Shown: one piece after another, positions 6,077 through 12,478 of the stretch | How the letters are laid out: the number at the start of each line of letters is the position of its first letter | Numbering within the stretch: the stretch's first letter is position 1 | From: Chloroflexota bacterium | GTDB lineage: Bacteria; Chloroflexota; Dehalococcoidia; JACPPY01 | Direction of reading: 5' to 3' | DNA length: 12,478 nt | NCBI GenBank assembly: GCA_016189825.1 | Contig: JACPRR010000037.1 | Span: 1-12,478 of the forward strand | Translations under genes and position numbers: made by a program | Notes under the pieces: model-generated | Databases searched by the model: none | Seen by the model: the letters and a program-made list of their open reading frames with translations, nothing else | What the model was told of the DNA's origin: nothing

Positions 6077-7840
6077 TCAGCGGTGCTTAACCGCTGCCGC
6101 ATACGTGCTGTAGGCTGAGGTGGACAGCGGCAGCACCCAGCCGCCAGCGTCTACTTTCGGCCCCAGCCCAAGCAACAGCGGAGCCTGGGCGACCGGGATA
6201 GCCACGAAAAGATCGTCGGTGAACTTGATTGTGTCGGCTATCATCTGCTTCCGTTTCGCCGGGTCTGTTTCGTTGTAGATATCCGTGATCATCTTGTCCA
6301 CTTCCGGAAACGCTTTGCTGAGCAACTGCGTTGATCCCCAACTGGCGTAGGCAGCCTCAAGCCCGCCCGGGGCCATTCTGCCGCTTAACATGCGCAAAGC
6401 AAATACTTGCCCCAGCAGCTGTGCGGAAAGCGGCACGCGCCACGGTGCGATCACCGTCCACTCTATGTTAACTACCTGAGCCCGGACGCCTATCTTCTGC
6501 CAGTAGTCGGCGGTAATCTCGCTGATCTTGGGCAAGAAAGCGCCGCCGCTGAGCTGGAACGCATACAGCTTGATAGGGAAACCGTTGGCATAACCTGCAT
6601 CAGCTAGCAGCTTCTTTGCCGCCGCCGGATCATACTTGTAGAAGCTGGCATAGTACTTCTCCCAGTACTCAGGGTCGATCTCTGGCGTGCCCTGCGTCAT
6701 CTGCTCTGGCATGGGAGAGCCGCCCTTGCCCTTGAAGAAGTCCTTCCTGATAGCGTCACGGTCTATCGATAGGGCTAGCGCCTTGCGCACCCTGACGTCG
6801 GCGATCGCCGTGCCCTTGGCCCGGGGGTCGTACGCGCCGAATAGCTGGTGCACGATGCCGGTGAAGTCTGTGGTGATCGTCCTCACGCCCGCTGCTTCGA
6901 GCGTTGGAACATTGTCCACTGTCGTTTCACCAATATCCAGTTCGCTGGTCCTTATTGCCGCAAGCCTCGTGGTTTCCTCCGGCATCAGTATCACCGTCAG
7001 GTTCTTGAAGGAGGGCGTCTGGCGCCAGTGGGAGCTCTGGGCCTCGTATTCGACGCTGTCTCCCTTGTTATGGCGGACGAATTTCCACGGGCCGCTGCCC
7101 ACCGGGCTCACCCTCGCAACCTCCCAACCCTTGCCTTCAATGTATCCCTTCGGCATCACCGCCCCCTGTTGGGGAGTGGGCAGGCTCTCCATGTACGGGA
7201 GGTAGGGCTGTTTACCTTTGGTGTAGACCCGGAGCGTGTAGTCATCAAGCAGGTCTATCCGGTCGACCATCTGCCTCGTGTTTGGCTGAATCACTTCCTT
7301 TCTCAGATACTGCTCGATGCTAAACTTCACATCAGCGGCTGTGACATTATCGCCGTTATGGAACTTGACCCCTTTGCGGATAGAGTAGATCCAGGAAAGG
7401 GCATCCGCAGCCATCTGCCATTTTTCCACTATGCCGGGTTTCACCTCTCCCTTTTCCATCCAGAACATCGAATCGAACAAGGGGTGGGTAAGCGCAGCAC
7501 CGTCCAGGTCGACCACGGGCGGCTCGAACGACTCTTGAGAAAAATTGGTTACCGCAATCTTCAATTGGCCGTAGGGGCCCGTGGGTGTGGTCGGCGTCGA
7601 GGTTGTAGTGGTCGTTGGCTTAGCCGTCGTCGTCGACGTAGCTGCTGGCGACGATGTCGTTGTCAGTTTCGCTGCGGCAGCCGAGGTGCGGGTAGTGGTA
7701 GTTGTGACTGACCTGGCACAGCCGGAAAATACAAGCAGAACGGCTAACGCCATGAGCCCCGCCATCTTGCACAGCGCACTGCGCCATGGATCCTTGCTCA
7801 TTGGCCTGACCTGTACTTTGTCTGGCAGTCCTTCGTTCAT
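6077..7840 (-). CDS. ABC-type oligopeptide/solute-binding lipoprotein, paralogue of the one at 669-2423
   Basis: This is a second DppA/OppA-type receptor (587 aa). I place the start at the ATG 7840-7838, because GGAGG (7847-7851) lies 6 bases before it. A TTG at 7846 would touch that ribosome binding site and is unlikely. An internal ATG (residue 14) would give a more usual signal-peptide length and cannot be excluded. The hydrophobic core spans residues 27-39 or so, and the lipobox FSGC places the lipid-anchored Cys at 41. A Thr/Ser/Ala linker runs to about residue 95. The binding domain then shows RKGVKFHNG, TAADVKFS and VGSGPWKF, plus the EETTRLAAIRT segment that matches EESTRIAMLRT in the paralogue. 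No permease or ATPase gene is nearby. It heads the minus-strand pair with the carboxyltransferase-like enzyme. Its transcript probably starts near 7999, and a 15-codon leader ORF overlaps its start. Confidence 0.9.
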   Translation of the reverse strand: MNEGLPDKVQVRPMSKDPWRSALCKMAGLMALAVLLVFSGCARSVTTTTTRTSAAAAKLTTTSSPAATSTTTAKPTTTTTSTPTTPTGPYGQLKIAVTNFSQESFEPPVVDLDGAALTHPLFDSMFWMEKGEVKPGIVEKWQMAADALSWIYSIRKGVKFHNGDNVTAADVKFSIEQYLRKEVIQPNTRQMVDRIDLLDDYTLRVYTKGKQPYLPYMESLPTPQQGAVMPKGYIEGKGWEVARVSPVGSGPWKFVRHNKGDSVEYEAQSSHWRQTPSFKNLTVILMPEETTRLAAIRTSELDIGETTVDNVPTLEAAGVRTITTDFTGIVHQLFGAYDPRAKGTAIADVRVRKALALSIDRDAIRKDFFKGKGGSPMPEQMTQGTPEIDPEYWEKYYASFYKYDPAAAKKLLADAGYANGFPIKLYAFQLSGGAFLPKISEITADYWQKIGVRAQVVNIEWTVIAPWRVPLSAQLLGQVFALRMLSGRMAPGGLEAAYASWGSTQLLSKAFPEVDKMITDIYNETDPAKRKQMIADTIKFTDDLFVAIPVAQAPLLLGLGPKVDAGGWVLPLSTSAYSTYAAAVKHR

Positions 7841-7884
7841 CGGCAACCTCCGGCGCGTGCCATATCGAGCGGTACTTCGGTCAT
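7837..7884 (-). CDS. 15-codon leader ORF overlapping the lipoprotein start (ATGA)
   Basis: On the minus strand the strongest ribosome binding site in this region, AAGGAGGAGG (within 7885-7897), precedes an ATG at 7884-7882. This opens MTEVPLDMARAGGCR and ends with TGA at 7839-7837. That stop overlaps the ATG (7840-7838) of the lipoprotein gene as ATGA, and the frame differs from the lipoprotein. The layout is typical of translational coupling. There is no run of one amino acid to suggest classical attenuation. It could instead be a remnant of an earlier start or the result of an indel in the sequence. Confidence 0.4.
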   Translation of the reverse strand: MTEVPLDMARAGGCR

Positions 7885-8005
7885 GGTCCTCCTCCTTATG
7901 TCTTCCCTGAAAGGCTCTGAATCGAACGTGCTACTACGTTGGAGCAAAGCATTGCGCGCTGAAGCTTCTTGAAGCCCTGCTGTGATAGCGATTGCGGTTA
8001 AGTGT

Positions 8006-8014
8006 ATTGTAACA
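8006..8014 (-). promoter_or_regulatory. Extended -10 promoter candidate for the minus-strand lipoprotein gene
   Basis: Read on the minus strand, this is TGTTACAAT, that is TGn followed by TACAAT, one mismatch from TATAAT. A TTGACG lies only 7 bases upstream, too close to serve as its -35. The TG extension could compensate. The start would be near 7999, giving a leader of about 115 nt before the leader ORF. Confidence 0.4.
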
Positions 8015-8068
8015 TACCCGTCAAGTTACCCGATTGGGCCGGAATCCGTCAATGGAAGAGACTCCTTT

Positions 8069-8097
8069 TTGCCGCTCGGATAGGCGGGTGATATAAT
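8069..8097 (+). promoter_or_regulatory. Sigma70-type promoter of the hdr operon
   Basis: TTGCCG (8069-8074) is followed after exactly 17 bases by a perfect TATAAT (8092-8097), itself preceded by the TGn extension (TGA, 8089-8091). Transcription would start near 8104, about 48 nt before the hdrC start codon. This is the best promoter in the window. Confidence 0.75.
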
Positions 8098-8151
8098 TTC
8101 GCGTTGAAACTTGATCGCCGCAGCCAATTTGTCTGACCCCAGGAGTATGGC

Positions 8152-8733
8152 ATGCCATCGCCCGTCATCCCCGAATCTCGTAGCCCCGTCAGCCGATTCG
8201 TAATAGAACACAGCGGGCAAAACCCCGCGCGGTGCTACCAGTGCGGCAAGTGCACCGCCGGATGCCCGGCGGCGCCCGACATGGACATGGGGCCGAGACA
8301 GGTGATGCGCGCCCTGCAACTAGGCATGGGGCGCGAAGTTCTTTCTTGCAACTCTATATGGGTGTGTCTTCAGTGCCAGACCTGCTCATCTCGCTGCCCG
8401 AAGGAGATTGATATCGCGAAGGTTATGGAGTCGCTGCGCCTCATGGCGATCCTGGAAGGGCATCCTGCCGCCGAGAAGAACATTGCCCTGTTCAACGAGG
8501 TCTTTCTGGACGTTGTGAAGAGGCATGGCAGGGCATATGAACTGGAAATGGGCGCTTTATACAATCTGCGCAGCGGGCATCCGACTGCAAACGCTCGCAT
8601 CCTGGTGGAGTTGGTGGCGAAGGGCAGGCTGGCGCTCCTCCCGCCCGCGGTGAGGGGTGTGGCGAAGGTGCGCAGGCTGTTCGATGAGGCCGAGGCAGCG
8701 CGTCGGAGAGTGGGCCGGGAGGTACGTGGTTGA
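8152..8733 (+). CDS. hdrC: Heterodisulfide reductase subunit C-like iron-sulfur protein
   Basis: This 193-residue protein is the small electron-carrying subunit that links HdrA to HdrB. AGGAG (8141-8145) lies 6 bases before the ATG at 8152. Two classical [4Fe-4S] motifs are visible: CYQCGKCTAGCP (Cys 28, 31, 34, 38) and CLQCQTCSSRCP (Cys 72, 75, 78, 82). They are followed by a helical C-terminal part. Length and layout match soluble HdrC rather than the membrane HdrDE type, and no transmembrane segment is seen. It is the first gene of the operon behind the promoter at 8069-8097, and its stop overlaps the start of hdrB by four bases (TTGA). Confidence 0.92.
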   Translation: MPSPVIPESRSPVSRFVIEHSGQNPARCYQCGKCTAGCPAAPDMDMGPRQVMRALQLGMGREVLSCNSIWVCLQCQTCSSRCPKEIDIAKVMESLRLMAILEGHPAAEKNIALFNEVFLDVVKRHGRAYELEMGALYNLRSGHPTANARILVELVAKGRLALLPPAVRGVAKVRRLFDEAEAARRRVGREVRG

Positions 8734-9617
8734 AACAGGAGGCGCGGGCGCCATCGGAGAAGCGCGGTGGCGGCCAAAACACGTTTTCCTACTATCCTGG
8801 CTGCGCCCTCAAGTCCTCGGCGCGGGAGTACGACATCTCGGCCCGGCTATGCTGTGAATCCCTGGGGATCGAGCTTAGAGAGCTTGCTGATTGGACCTGT
8901 TGCGGCGCATCAAGCGCCCACGCCACTAGTGACGTTCTTGCCGTGGCCCTCCCGGGAAAAGACCTTCACGCGGCGAGCGAGGCCGGGTATCCGCTGGTGA
9001 CTGCCTGCGCGATGTGCTTCTCCCGGCTCAAGATTGCGGCGCATGAGACCGCGGACATGGCTACCCGCACACTGGCGGGCGATGTCAGCGGCAATATTGT
9101 GCCTGTGATGCACCTTCTCGAAGTGATCGACAGCAGACTTGCATCGCTTGTTCCGAATAAGGGCCTGGCCGGGCTGAAGGTCGCGTGTTTCTATGGCTGT
9201 TTGCTGGTCCGTCCCAAGGCAGTGGCGATAGATGACGCGGAAAACCCGCAGGTGATGGACCGCCTGATGAGGACGATCGGCGCCGAACCCATGCCGTGGG
9301 CCTTCAAGACGGAGTGTTGCGGCGCGGGACTTCCCCTGGCGCGACCCGACATTGTCCGCCGGCTCTCCCATCGCATCCTGTTGTCGGCGGCGGCAGTGGG
9401 CGCCGACTGCGTCGCCGTAGCCTGCCCGGAGTGCCATGCCAACCTGGACATGCACCAGGCGGGGATGGGCGGCAAGCACGGAGGTGAGGTGCGGGTGCCG
9501 GTGGTCTATTTCACGCAGTTGCTCGGACTATCTCTGGGGTTCTCTCCGTATGAGCTACACCTGGACCGGCACATGGTTGACCCGCTGCCAGCGCTGTCCA
9601 GCAAGGGGTTGGCGTAG
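8730..9617 (+). CDS. hdrB: Heterodisulfide reductase subunit B-like (two CCG domains)
   Basis: This 295-residue protein belongs to the HdrB family, whose two cysteine-rich CCG domains bind non-cubane [4Fe-4S] clusters and cleave a disulfide in methanogens. The start is TTG (8730), preceded by GGGAGGT at 8717-8723 and overlapping the hdrC stop. The first CCG motif is C25-X31-C57C58-X34-C93-X2-C96. The second is C157-X38-C196C197-X34-C232-X2-C235. Both are complete, so both clusters are likely present. The physiological disulfide in this organism is unknown. In bacteria such HdrB proteins may use other disulfides or pass electrons elsewhere. One base separates its stop from hdrA. Confidence 0.92.
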   Translation: MKQEARAPSEKRGGGQNTFSYYPGCALKSSAREYDISARLCCESLGIELRELADWTCCGASSAHATSDVLAVALPGKDLHAASEAGYPLVTACAMCFSRLKIAAHETADMATRTLAGDVSGNIVPVMHLLEVIDSRLASLVPNKGLAGLKVACFYGCLLVRPKAVAIDDAENPQVMDRLMRTIGAEPMPWAFKTECCGAGLPLARPDIVRRLSHRILLSAAAVGADCVAVACPECHANLDMHQAGMGGKHGGEVRVPVVYFTQLLGLSLGFSPYELHLDRHMVDPLPALSSKGLA

Positions 9618-9618
9618 C

Positions 9619-11619
9619 ATGGCAAGGATAGGCGTGTTCGTCTGCCACTGTGGCACTAATATCGCTGGAGTTGTCGACATCGCCAGGGTTGTCGAGGCGG
9701 CGAAGAGGATGCCCCAGGTGGTCTACGTCTCCGACAACAAGTACACCTGCAGTGACCCCGGGCAAGGTTCCATCAAGAACGCGATAGGCGAGCACAAGCT
9801 CGACCGCGTCGTGGTTTCCGCATGTTCGCCCCGAATGCATGAGAAGACGTTCCGCAAGGCAGTCGCGCAGGCCGGGTTGAACCCGTACATGCTCGAAATA
9901 GCCAATATCAGAGAGCACGATAGCTGGGTCCACGCGTTTGACAAAGAGGGCGCAACCGCGAAAGCCATCGAGTTGGTCCGGCTTGCTGTGGCCAAGGTGT
10001 CCAGGGACGCCCAGTTGCATGCCCGGCAGATCGGCCTGACCAAGCGCGCGCTTGTCATAGGGGGTGGCATCGCAGGCATCCAGGCGGCCCTCGATATCGC
10101 TAACTCTGGGCACGAGGTAGTAGTGGTAGAAAGAGAGGCTACCATTGGGGGGAGAATGGCCCAGGTGGACAAGACCTTCCCCACGCTCGACTGTTCCGCC
10201 TGCATCCTGTCTCCAAAAATGGTGGAGCTTTCCTCCCATCCCAGGGTGACTTTGCTCACCTACGCTGAGGTGGTGAGCGTGAAGGGCTTCCTGGGGAATT
10301 TCGAGGTCGAAATACGGCAGAAAGCGCGCAAAGTGGACCATGCAAGTTGTACCGGGTGCGGCACATGCTGGCAGAAGTGCCCCGAGAAGGTGAAGTCCGA
10401 CTTCGATCTTGGCCTTGGGGAGCGAACAGCAATATACATCCCCTTCCCGCAGGCGGTGCCGCCCAAGCCCGTGATCGACTTAGAGAGCTGCCGCTACATG
10501 AAGTACCTGGCGTTCACCGCCTCGGGAGCGGAAGGCAAGAAACCGCCCCAATGCAGAATCTGCGAAAAGCTATGTCCCACCGGCTCCATCGACTGGGAGC
10601 AGAAGGACAAGATACTGACGGAGAAGTTCGGCGCCATCGTCGTGGCCACAGGTTTCAAGACCTTCGACCACAGCGCGTACGGCGAATACGGCGCCGGGGC
10701 ATACCCCGATGTCATCACAGGCCTGCAGCTCGAGCGGATGATGTCGGCTTCAGGACCAACGGGCGGGGAAGTCAGGCGTCCCTCGGACGGCGCCCATCCC
10801 AAGACGGTGGTCTTTGTGAGCTGCGTCGGCTCGCGTGACGAGGCGAAAGGCAGGGCGTACTGCAGCAAGGTCTGCTGCATGTACATCGCAAAGCACGCGA
10901 TCATGCTGAAAGAACACGATCCGGAGGTGCAGAGCTTCGTCTTCTATATCGATATAAGGGCCGGTGGCAAAGGATACGAAGAGTTCGTGCGGCGGGCCCA
11001 GGAGGAGTACGGCGCTATCTACTTGCGCGGGAGGGTATCGAAGATTTACCAGGAGGGGAGGAAGCTGAAGGTGCTGGGAGAGGACTCCCTGATCGGCAGG
11101 CCGGTAGAAATCGACGCCGACCTGGTGGTCCTTGCTACCGGGATCGAGCCCAGCACTGGCGTGGTGGACCTCGCGCAGCGGCTGAGCATAAGCTATGACA
11201 CCGACAGGTTCCTGGTCGAGGCCCATCCCAAGCTGAGGCCGGTGGAGACGCAGACCGACGGGGTGTTCCTGGCCGGGGTCTGCATCGGGCCCAAGGACAT
11301 ACCGGAGACGGTGGCGCAAGGGAGCGCGGCGGCGGCCAAGGTTGCGGCGCTTTTCAGTCAGGAGTACATAACGACTGATCCGATGACTGCAACAGTCGAT
11401 TTGATGAAGTGCACGGGATGCATGCTGTGCGCGCAGGTCTGTCCTTTCAAGGCGATAGGCTCACAGACCATGCGCGATGGCAAGGTCCTGGCGAATGTCA
11501 ACGAGAGCCTGTGCAAAGGCTGCGGGCTGTGCGCCGCGGCCTGCCGGGGCAAGGCGATTGACCTGCGGGGCTTCACGAACCAGCAGCTTCTCGCCGAGGT
11601 GACTTCCCTGTGGCAGTAG
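9619..11619 (+). CDS. hdrA: Heterodisulfide reductase subunit A-like flavo-iron-sulfur protein
   Basis: This 666-residue protein is the FAD-carrying core of the complex, the site where flavin-based electron bifurcation takes place in methanogens. I chose the ATG at 9619 because it gives the standard N-terminus MARIGVFVCHCGTNI and lies one base after hdrB. The frame extends further upstream, but only inside hdrB. Visible parts are the N-terminal HdrA domain (1-140), the FAD-binding VIGGGIAG (146-153), TLDCSACILSPKM (189-201) and a ferredoxin-type insertion with Cys 244/247/250/254 plus Cys 291/312/315/319. Then come SCVGSRD...YCSKVCC (Cys 402/415/419/420), a second nucleotide-fold part (about 500-575), and a C-terminal pair of clusters (Cys 598/601/604/608 and 632/635/638/642). 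All expected cluster ligands are Cys, and none is Sec. It overlaps mvhD by 10 bases. Confidence 0.93.
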   Translation: MARIGVFVCHCGTNIAGVVDIARVVEAAKRMPQVVYVSDNKYTCSDPGQGSIKNAIGEHKLDRVVVSACSPRMHEKTFRKAVAQAGLNPYMLEIANIREHDSWVHAFDKEGATAKAIELVRLAVAKVSRDAQLHARQIGLTKRALVIGGGIAGIQAALDIANSGHEVVVVEREATIGGRMAQVDKTFPTLDCSACILSPKMVELSSHPRVTLLTYAEVVSVKGFLGNFEVEIRQKARKVDHASCTGCGTCWQKCPEKVKSDFDLGLGERTAIYIPFPQAVPPKPVIDLESCRYMKYLAFTASGAEGKKPPQCRICEKLCPTGSIDWEQKDKILTEKFGAIVVATGFKTFDHSAYGEYGAGAYPDVITGLQLERMMSASGPTGGEVRRPSDGAHPKTVVFVSCVGSRDEAKGRAYCSKVCCMYIAKHAIMLKEHDPEVQSFVFYIDIRAGGKGYEEFVRRAQEEYGAIYLRGRVSKIYQEGRKLKVLGEDSLIGRPVEIDADLVVLATGIEPSTGVVDLAQRLSISYDTDRFLVEAHPKLRPVETQTDGVFLAGVCIGPKDIPETVAQGSAAAAKVAALFSQEYITTDPMTATVDLMKCTGCMLCAQVCPFKAIGSQTMRDGKVLANVNESLCKGCGLCAAACRGKAIDLRGFTNQQLLAEVTSLWQ

Positions 11620-12065
11620 AGTTTGAGCCGAAGATCGTCGGGTTCCTGTGTAACTGGTGTTCTTACGCAGGCGCCGACATGGCGGGCACGAGCCGCATGA
11701 GCTATCCAACCAATATCCGCATTATCCGGGTCCCCTGCTCTGGAAGAATCGATCCCTTGTTTGTAGCGAAAGCGTTCCAGATGGGGGCTGACGGCGTGCT
11801 CATCGCCGGCTGCCACCCCGGAGACTGCCACTATGCCGAAGGGAACTATCACCTGCGGCGGCGTTTCGCATTGCTCCGTCCGTTCCTCGACTACCTGGGC
11901 ATCGATAAGGAGCGCTTCCGCCTGGAGTGGGTGTCAGCCTCCGAAGGGAAACGCTTCACGGAGGTCGTTACGTCGTTCACTGAGCAAGTAAGGAGGATCG
12001 GGCCCAGAGTGGCGCTGGGTGGACCGAGAGCGGAGACTTCTCCCGCGGAGGTGGAGGCGCACTAA
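11610..12065 (+). CDS. mvhD: MvhD-like hydrogenase/Hdr-linking [2Fe-2S] subunit
   Basis: This 151-residue protein is the small [2Fe-2S] subunit that in methanogens passes electrons from a hydrogenase or formate dehydrogenase to HdrA. The start is GTG (11610), with GAGGTGA (11596-11602) upstream, and it overlaps the end of hdrA. Conserved motifs are CNWCSYAGAD (Cys14, Cys17), RVPCSGRIDP (Cys43) and GCHPGDCHY (Cys68, Cys73). The last 20 residues or so are a charged tail without recognisable features. No hydrogenase large or small subunit is in the window, so its electron donor is probably encoded downstream. Confidence 0.92.
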   Translation: MAVEFEPKIVGFLCNWCSYAGADMAGTSRMSYPTNIRIIRVPCSGRIDPLFVAKAFQMGADGVLIAGCHPGDCHYAEGNYHLRRRFALLRPFLDYLGIDKERFRLEWVSASEGKRFTEVVTSFTEQVRRIGPRVALGGPRAETSPAEVEAH

Positions 12066-12478
12066 TGCAGATGCAGGAGATGGAGGCCAGGATCAGGGCT
12101 AAGGCGACCGAGCTGCTGCAAGCCGGCACAGTAGGCTGTGTCATAGGTTACGAGAGGGCTACGGACGGCAAGACTGCGCGTCCACTTTTTGTCTATGGAG
12201 CGGACTCAGTCGACCGTCTCATGTACGACCAGACCTGTGTGCATAATCTGGCCAAGTACCTGCTGAACCGGAAGGACAAGGCCACCGCAATCGTGGCCAA
12301 GCCCTGTGATTCGCGGACGATAAACCTTCTCGTCAGCGAAAAACAGATCGCCCGGGATAAGGTGTATGTAATAGGAACAACCTGCCGGGGCATGGTCGAT
12401 GCGGTGTGGGATGCCGTGGGAACGAAACCGCAGGACCGCTGCTTGCGCTGCGTGTCGCCGGTCCCGGTGGTCTACGAC
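12065..12478 (+). CDS. FrhB/FdhB-like iron-sulfur flavoprotein, 5' part only
   Basis: The ATG at 12065 overlaps the mvhD stop (TAATG) and follows GGAGGTGGAGG. The frame stays open for 138 codons to the window end, so the gene is truncated by the window. The visible part resembles the N-terminal half of coenzyme F420 hydrogenase/dehydrogenase beta-type proteins that accompany HdrA-MvhD in many anaerobes. It shows a Cys58 segment (CVHNLAKYLL), VAKPCDSRTINLL (Cys81), IGTTCRGM (Cys107) and CLRC (Cys126, Cys129). Such proteins usually continue with flavin- and cluster-binding parts, which are not visible. It would feed electrons to or from the Hdr module. The partner (F420, NAD(P)H, ferredoxin or formate dehydrogenase) cannot be decided. 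Confidence 0.75.
   Translation, partial: MQMQEMEARIRAKATELLQAGTVGCVIGYERATDGKTARPLFVYGADSVDRLMYDQTCVHNLAKYLLNRKDKATAIVAKPCDSRTINLLVSEKQIARDKVYVIGTTCRGMVDAVWDAVGTKPQDRCLRCVSPVPVVYD

Larger units (their letters stand above)
7841..8151. other. Divergent control region between the lipoprotein gene and the hdr operon
   Basis: This 311-bp stretch separates genes transcribed outward in both directions. It contains the minus-strand leader ORF (7837-7884), a minus-strand extended -10 promoter (8006-8014) and a plus-strand promoter (8069-8097). I see no tRNA, terminator or clear operator palindrome in the rest. Confidence 0.6.

Noticed and set aside
6848..7711. Plus-strand frame (287 codons) opposite the second lipoprotein
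   Set aside because: Its end is an Arg/Cys/Gly-rich antisense reading of the Thr-rich linker, and no domain is visible.
7844..7846. TTG at 7846 as start of the second lipoprotein
   Set aside because: The GGAGG ribosome binding site would have no spacer to this TTG, whereas it is 6 bases from the ATG at 7840.

Overview
The window (12,478 bp, GC-rich) looks like part of a strictly anaerobic bacterial chromosome or metagenome-assembled contig. A member of Chloroflexota, class Dehalococcoidia or a relative, is my best guess. That rests on three things: a soluble HdrABC/MvhD module, oligopeptide-type binding lipoproteins with long Ser/Thr linkers, and a UGSC-family selenoprotein. It is inference, because no rRNA or other marker gene is present.

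Layout. Positions 1-668 hold no convincing gene. They contain a cluster of short palindromic and direct repeats (about 70-300), a plausible sigma70 promoter (315-343) and a strongly structured stretch (426-511) ahead of the first gene. Positions 669-4247 (+) hold a family-5 substrate-binding lipoprotein and then a 573-residue selenoprotein. The selenoprotein gene is interrupted by an in-frame TGA at 2874-2876 that I read as selenocysteine in the motif U-G-G-C. An ordinary gene caller would split it into two pieces. Positions 4244-4348 carry a nested inverted-repeat element whose left arm includes the selenoprotein stop codon. Positions 4434-7840 (-) hold a second, paralogous substrate-binding lipoprotein followed by a carboxyltransferase-like DRE-TIM enzyme that has no biotin domain. 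The two [binding lipoprotein + enzyme] pairs therefore face each other, with the inverted repeat between them.

Positions 7841-8151 are a divergent control region. On the minus strand it holds an extended -10 promoter and a 15-codon leader ORF that overlaps the second lipoprotein gene as ATGA. On the plus strand it holds a TGnTATAAT promoter for the next operon. Positions 8152-12478 (+) are a tightly packed operon: hdrC, hdrB, hdrA, mvhD and the start of an FrhB/FdhB-like iron-sulfur protein that runs off the window. Adjacent genes overlap or are one base apart. This is a heterodisulfide-reductase-type electron-transfer module, likely flavin-based and possibly bifurcating. No hydrogenase large subunit is visible.

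How it may work together. The lipoproteins would capture an extracellular solute. No permease or ATPase genes are in the window. The selenoprotein and the carboxyltransferase-like enzyme would act on that solute or its products, and the Hdr module would handle low-potential electrons. The link between the two halves rests on proximity only. The most interesting items are the UGGC selenoprotein with its fused C-terminal domain, its mirror-image partner cassette, and the altered active site of the carboxyltransferase-like enzyme.
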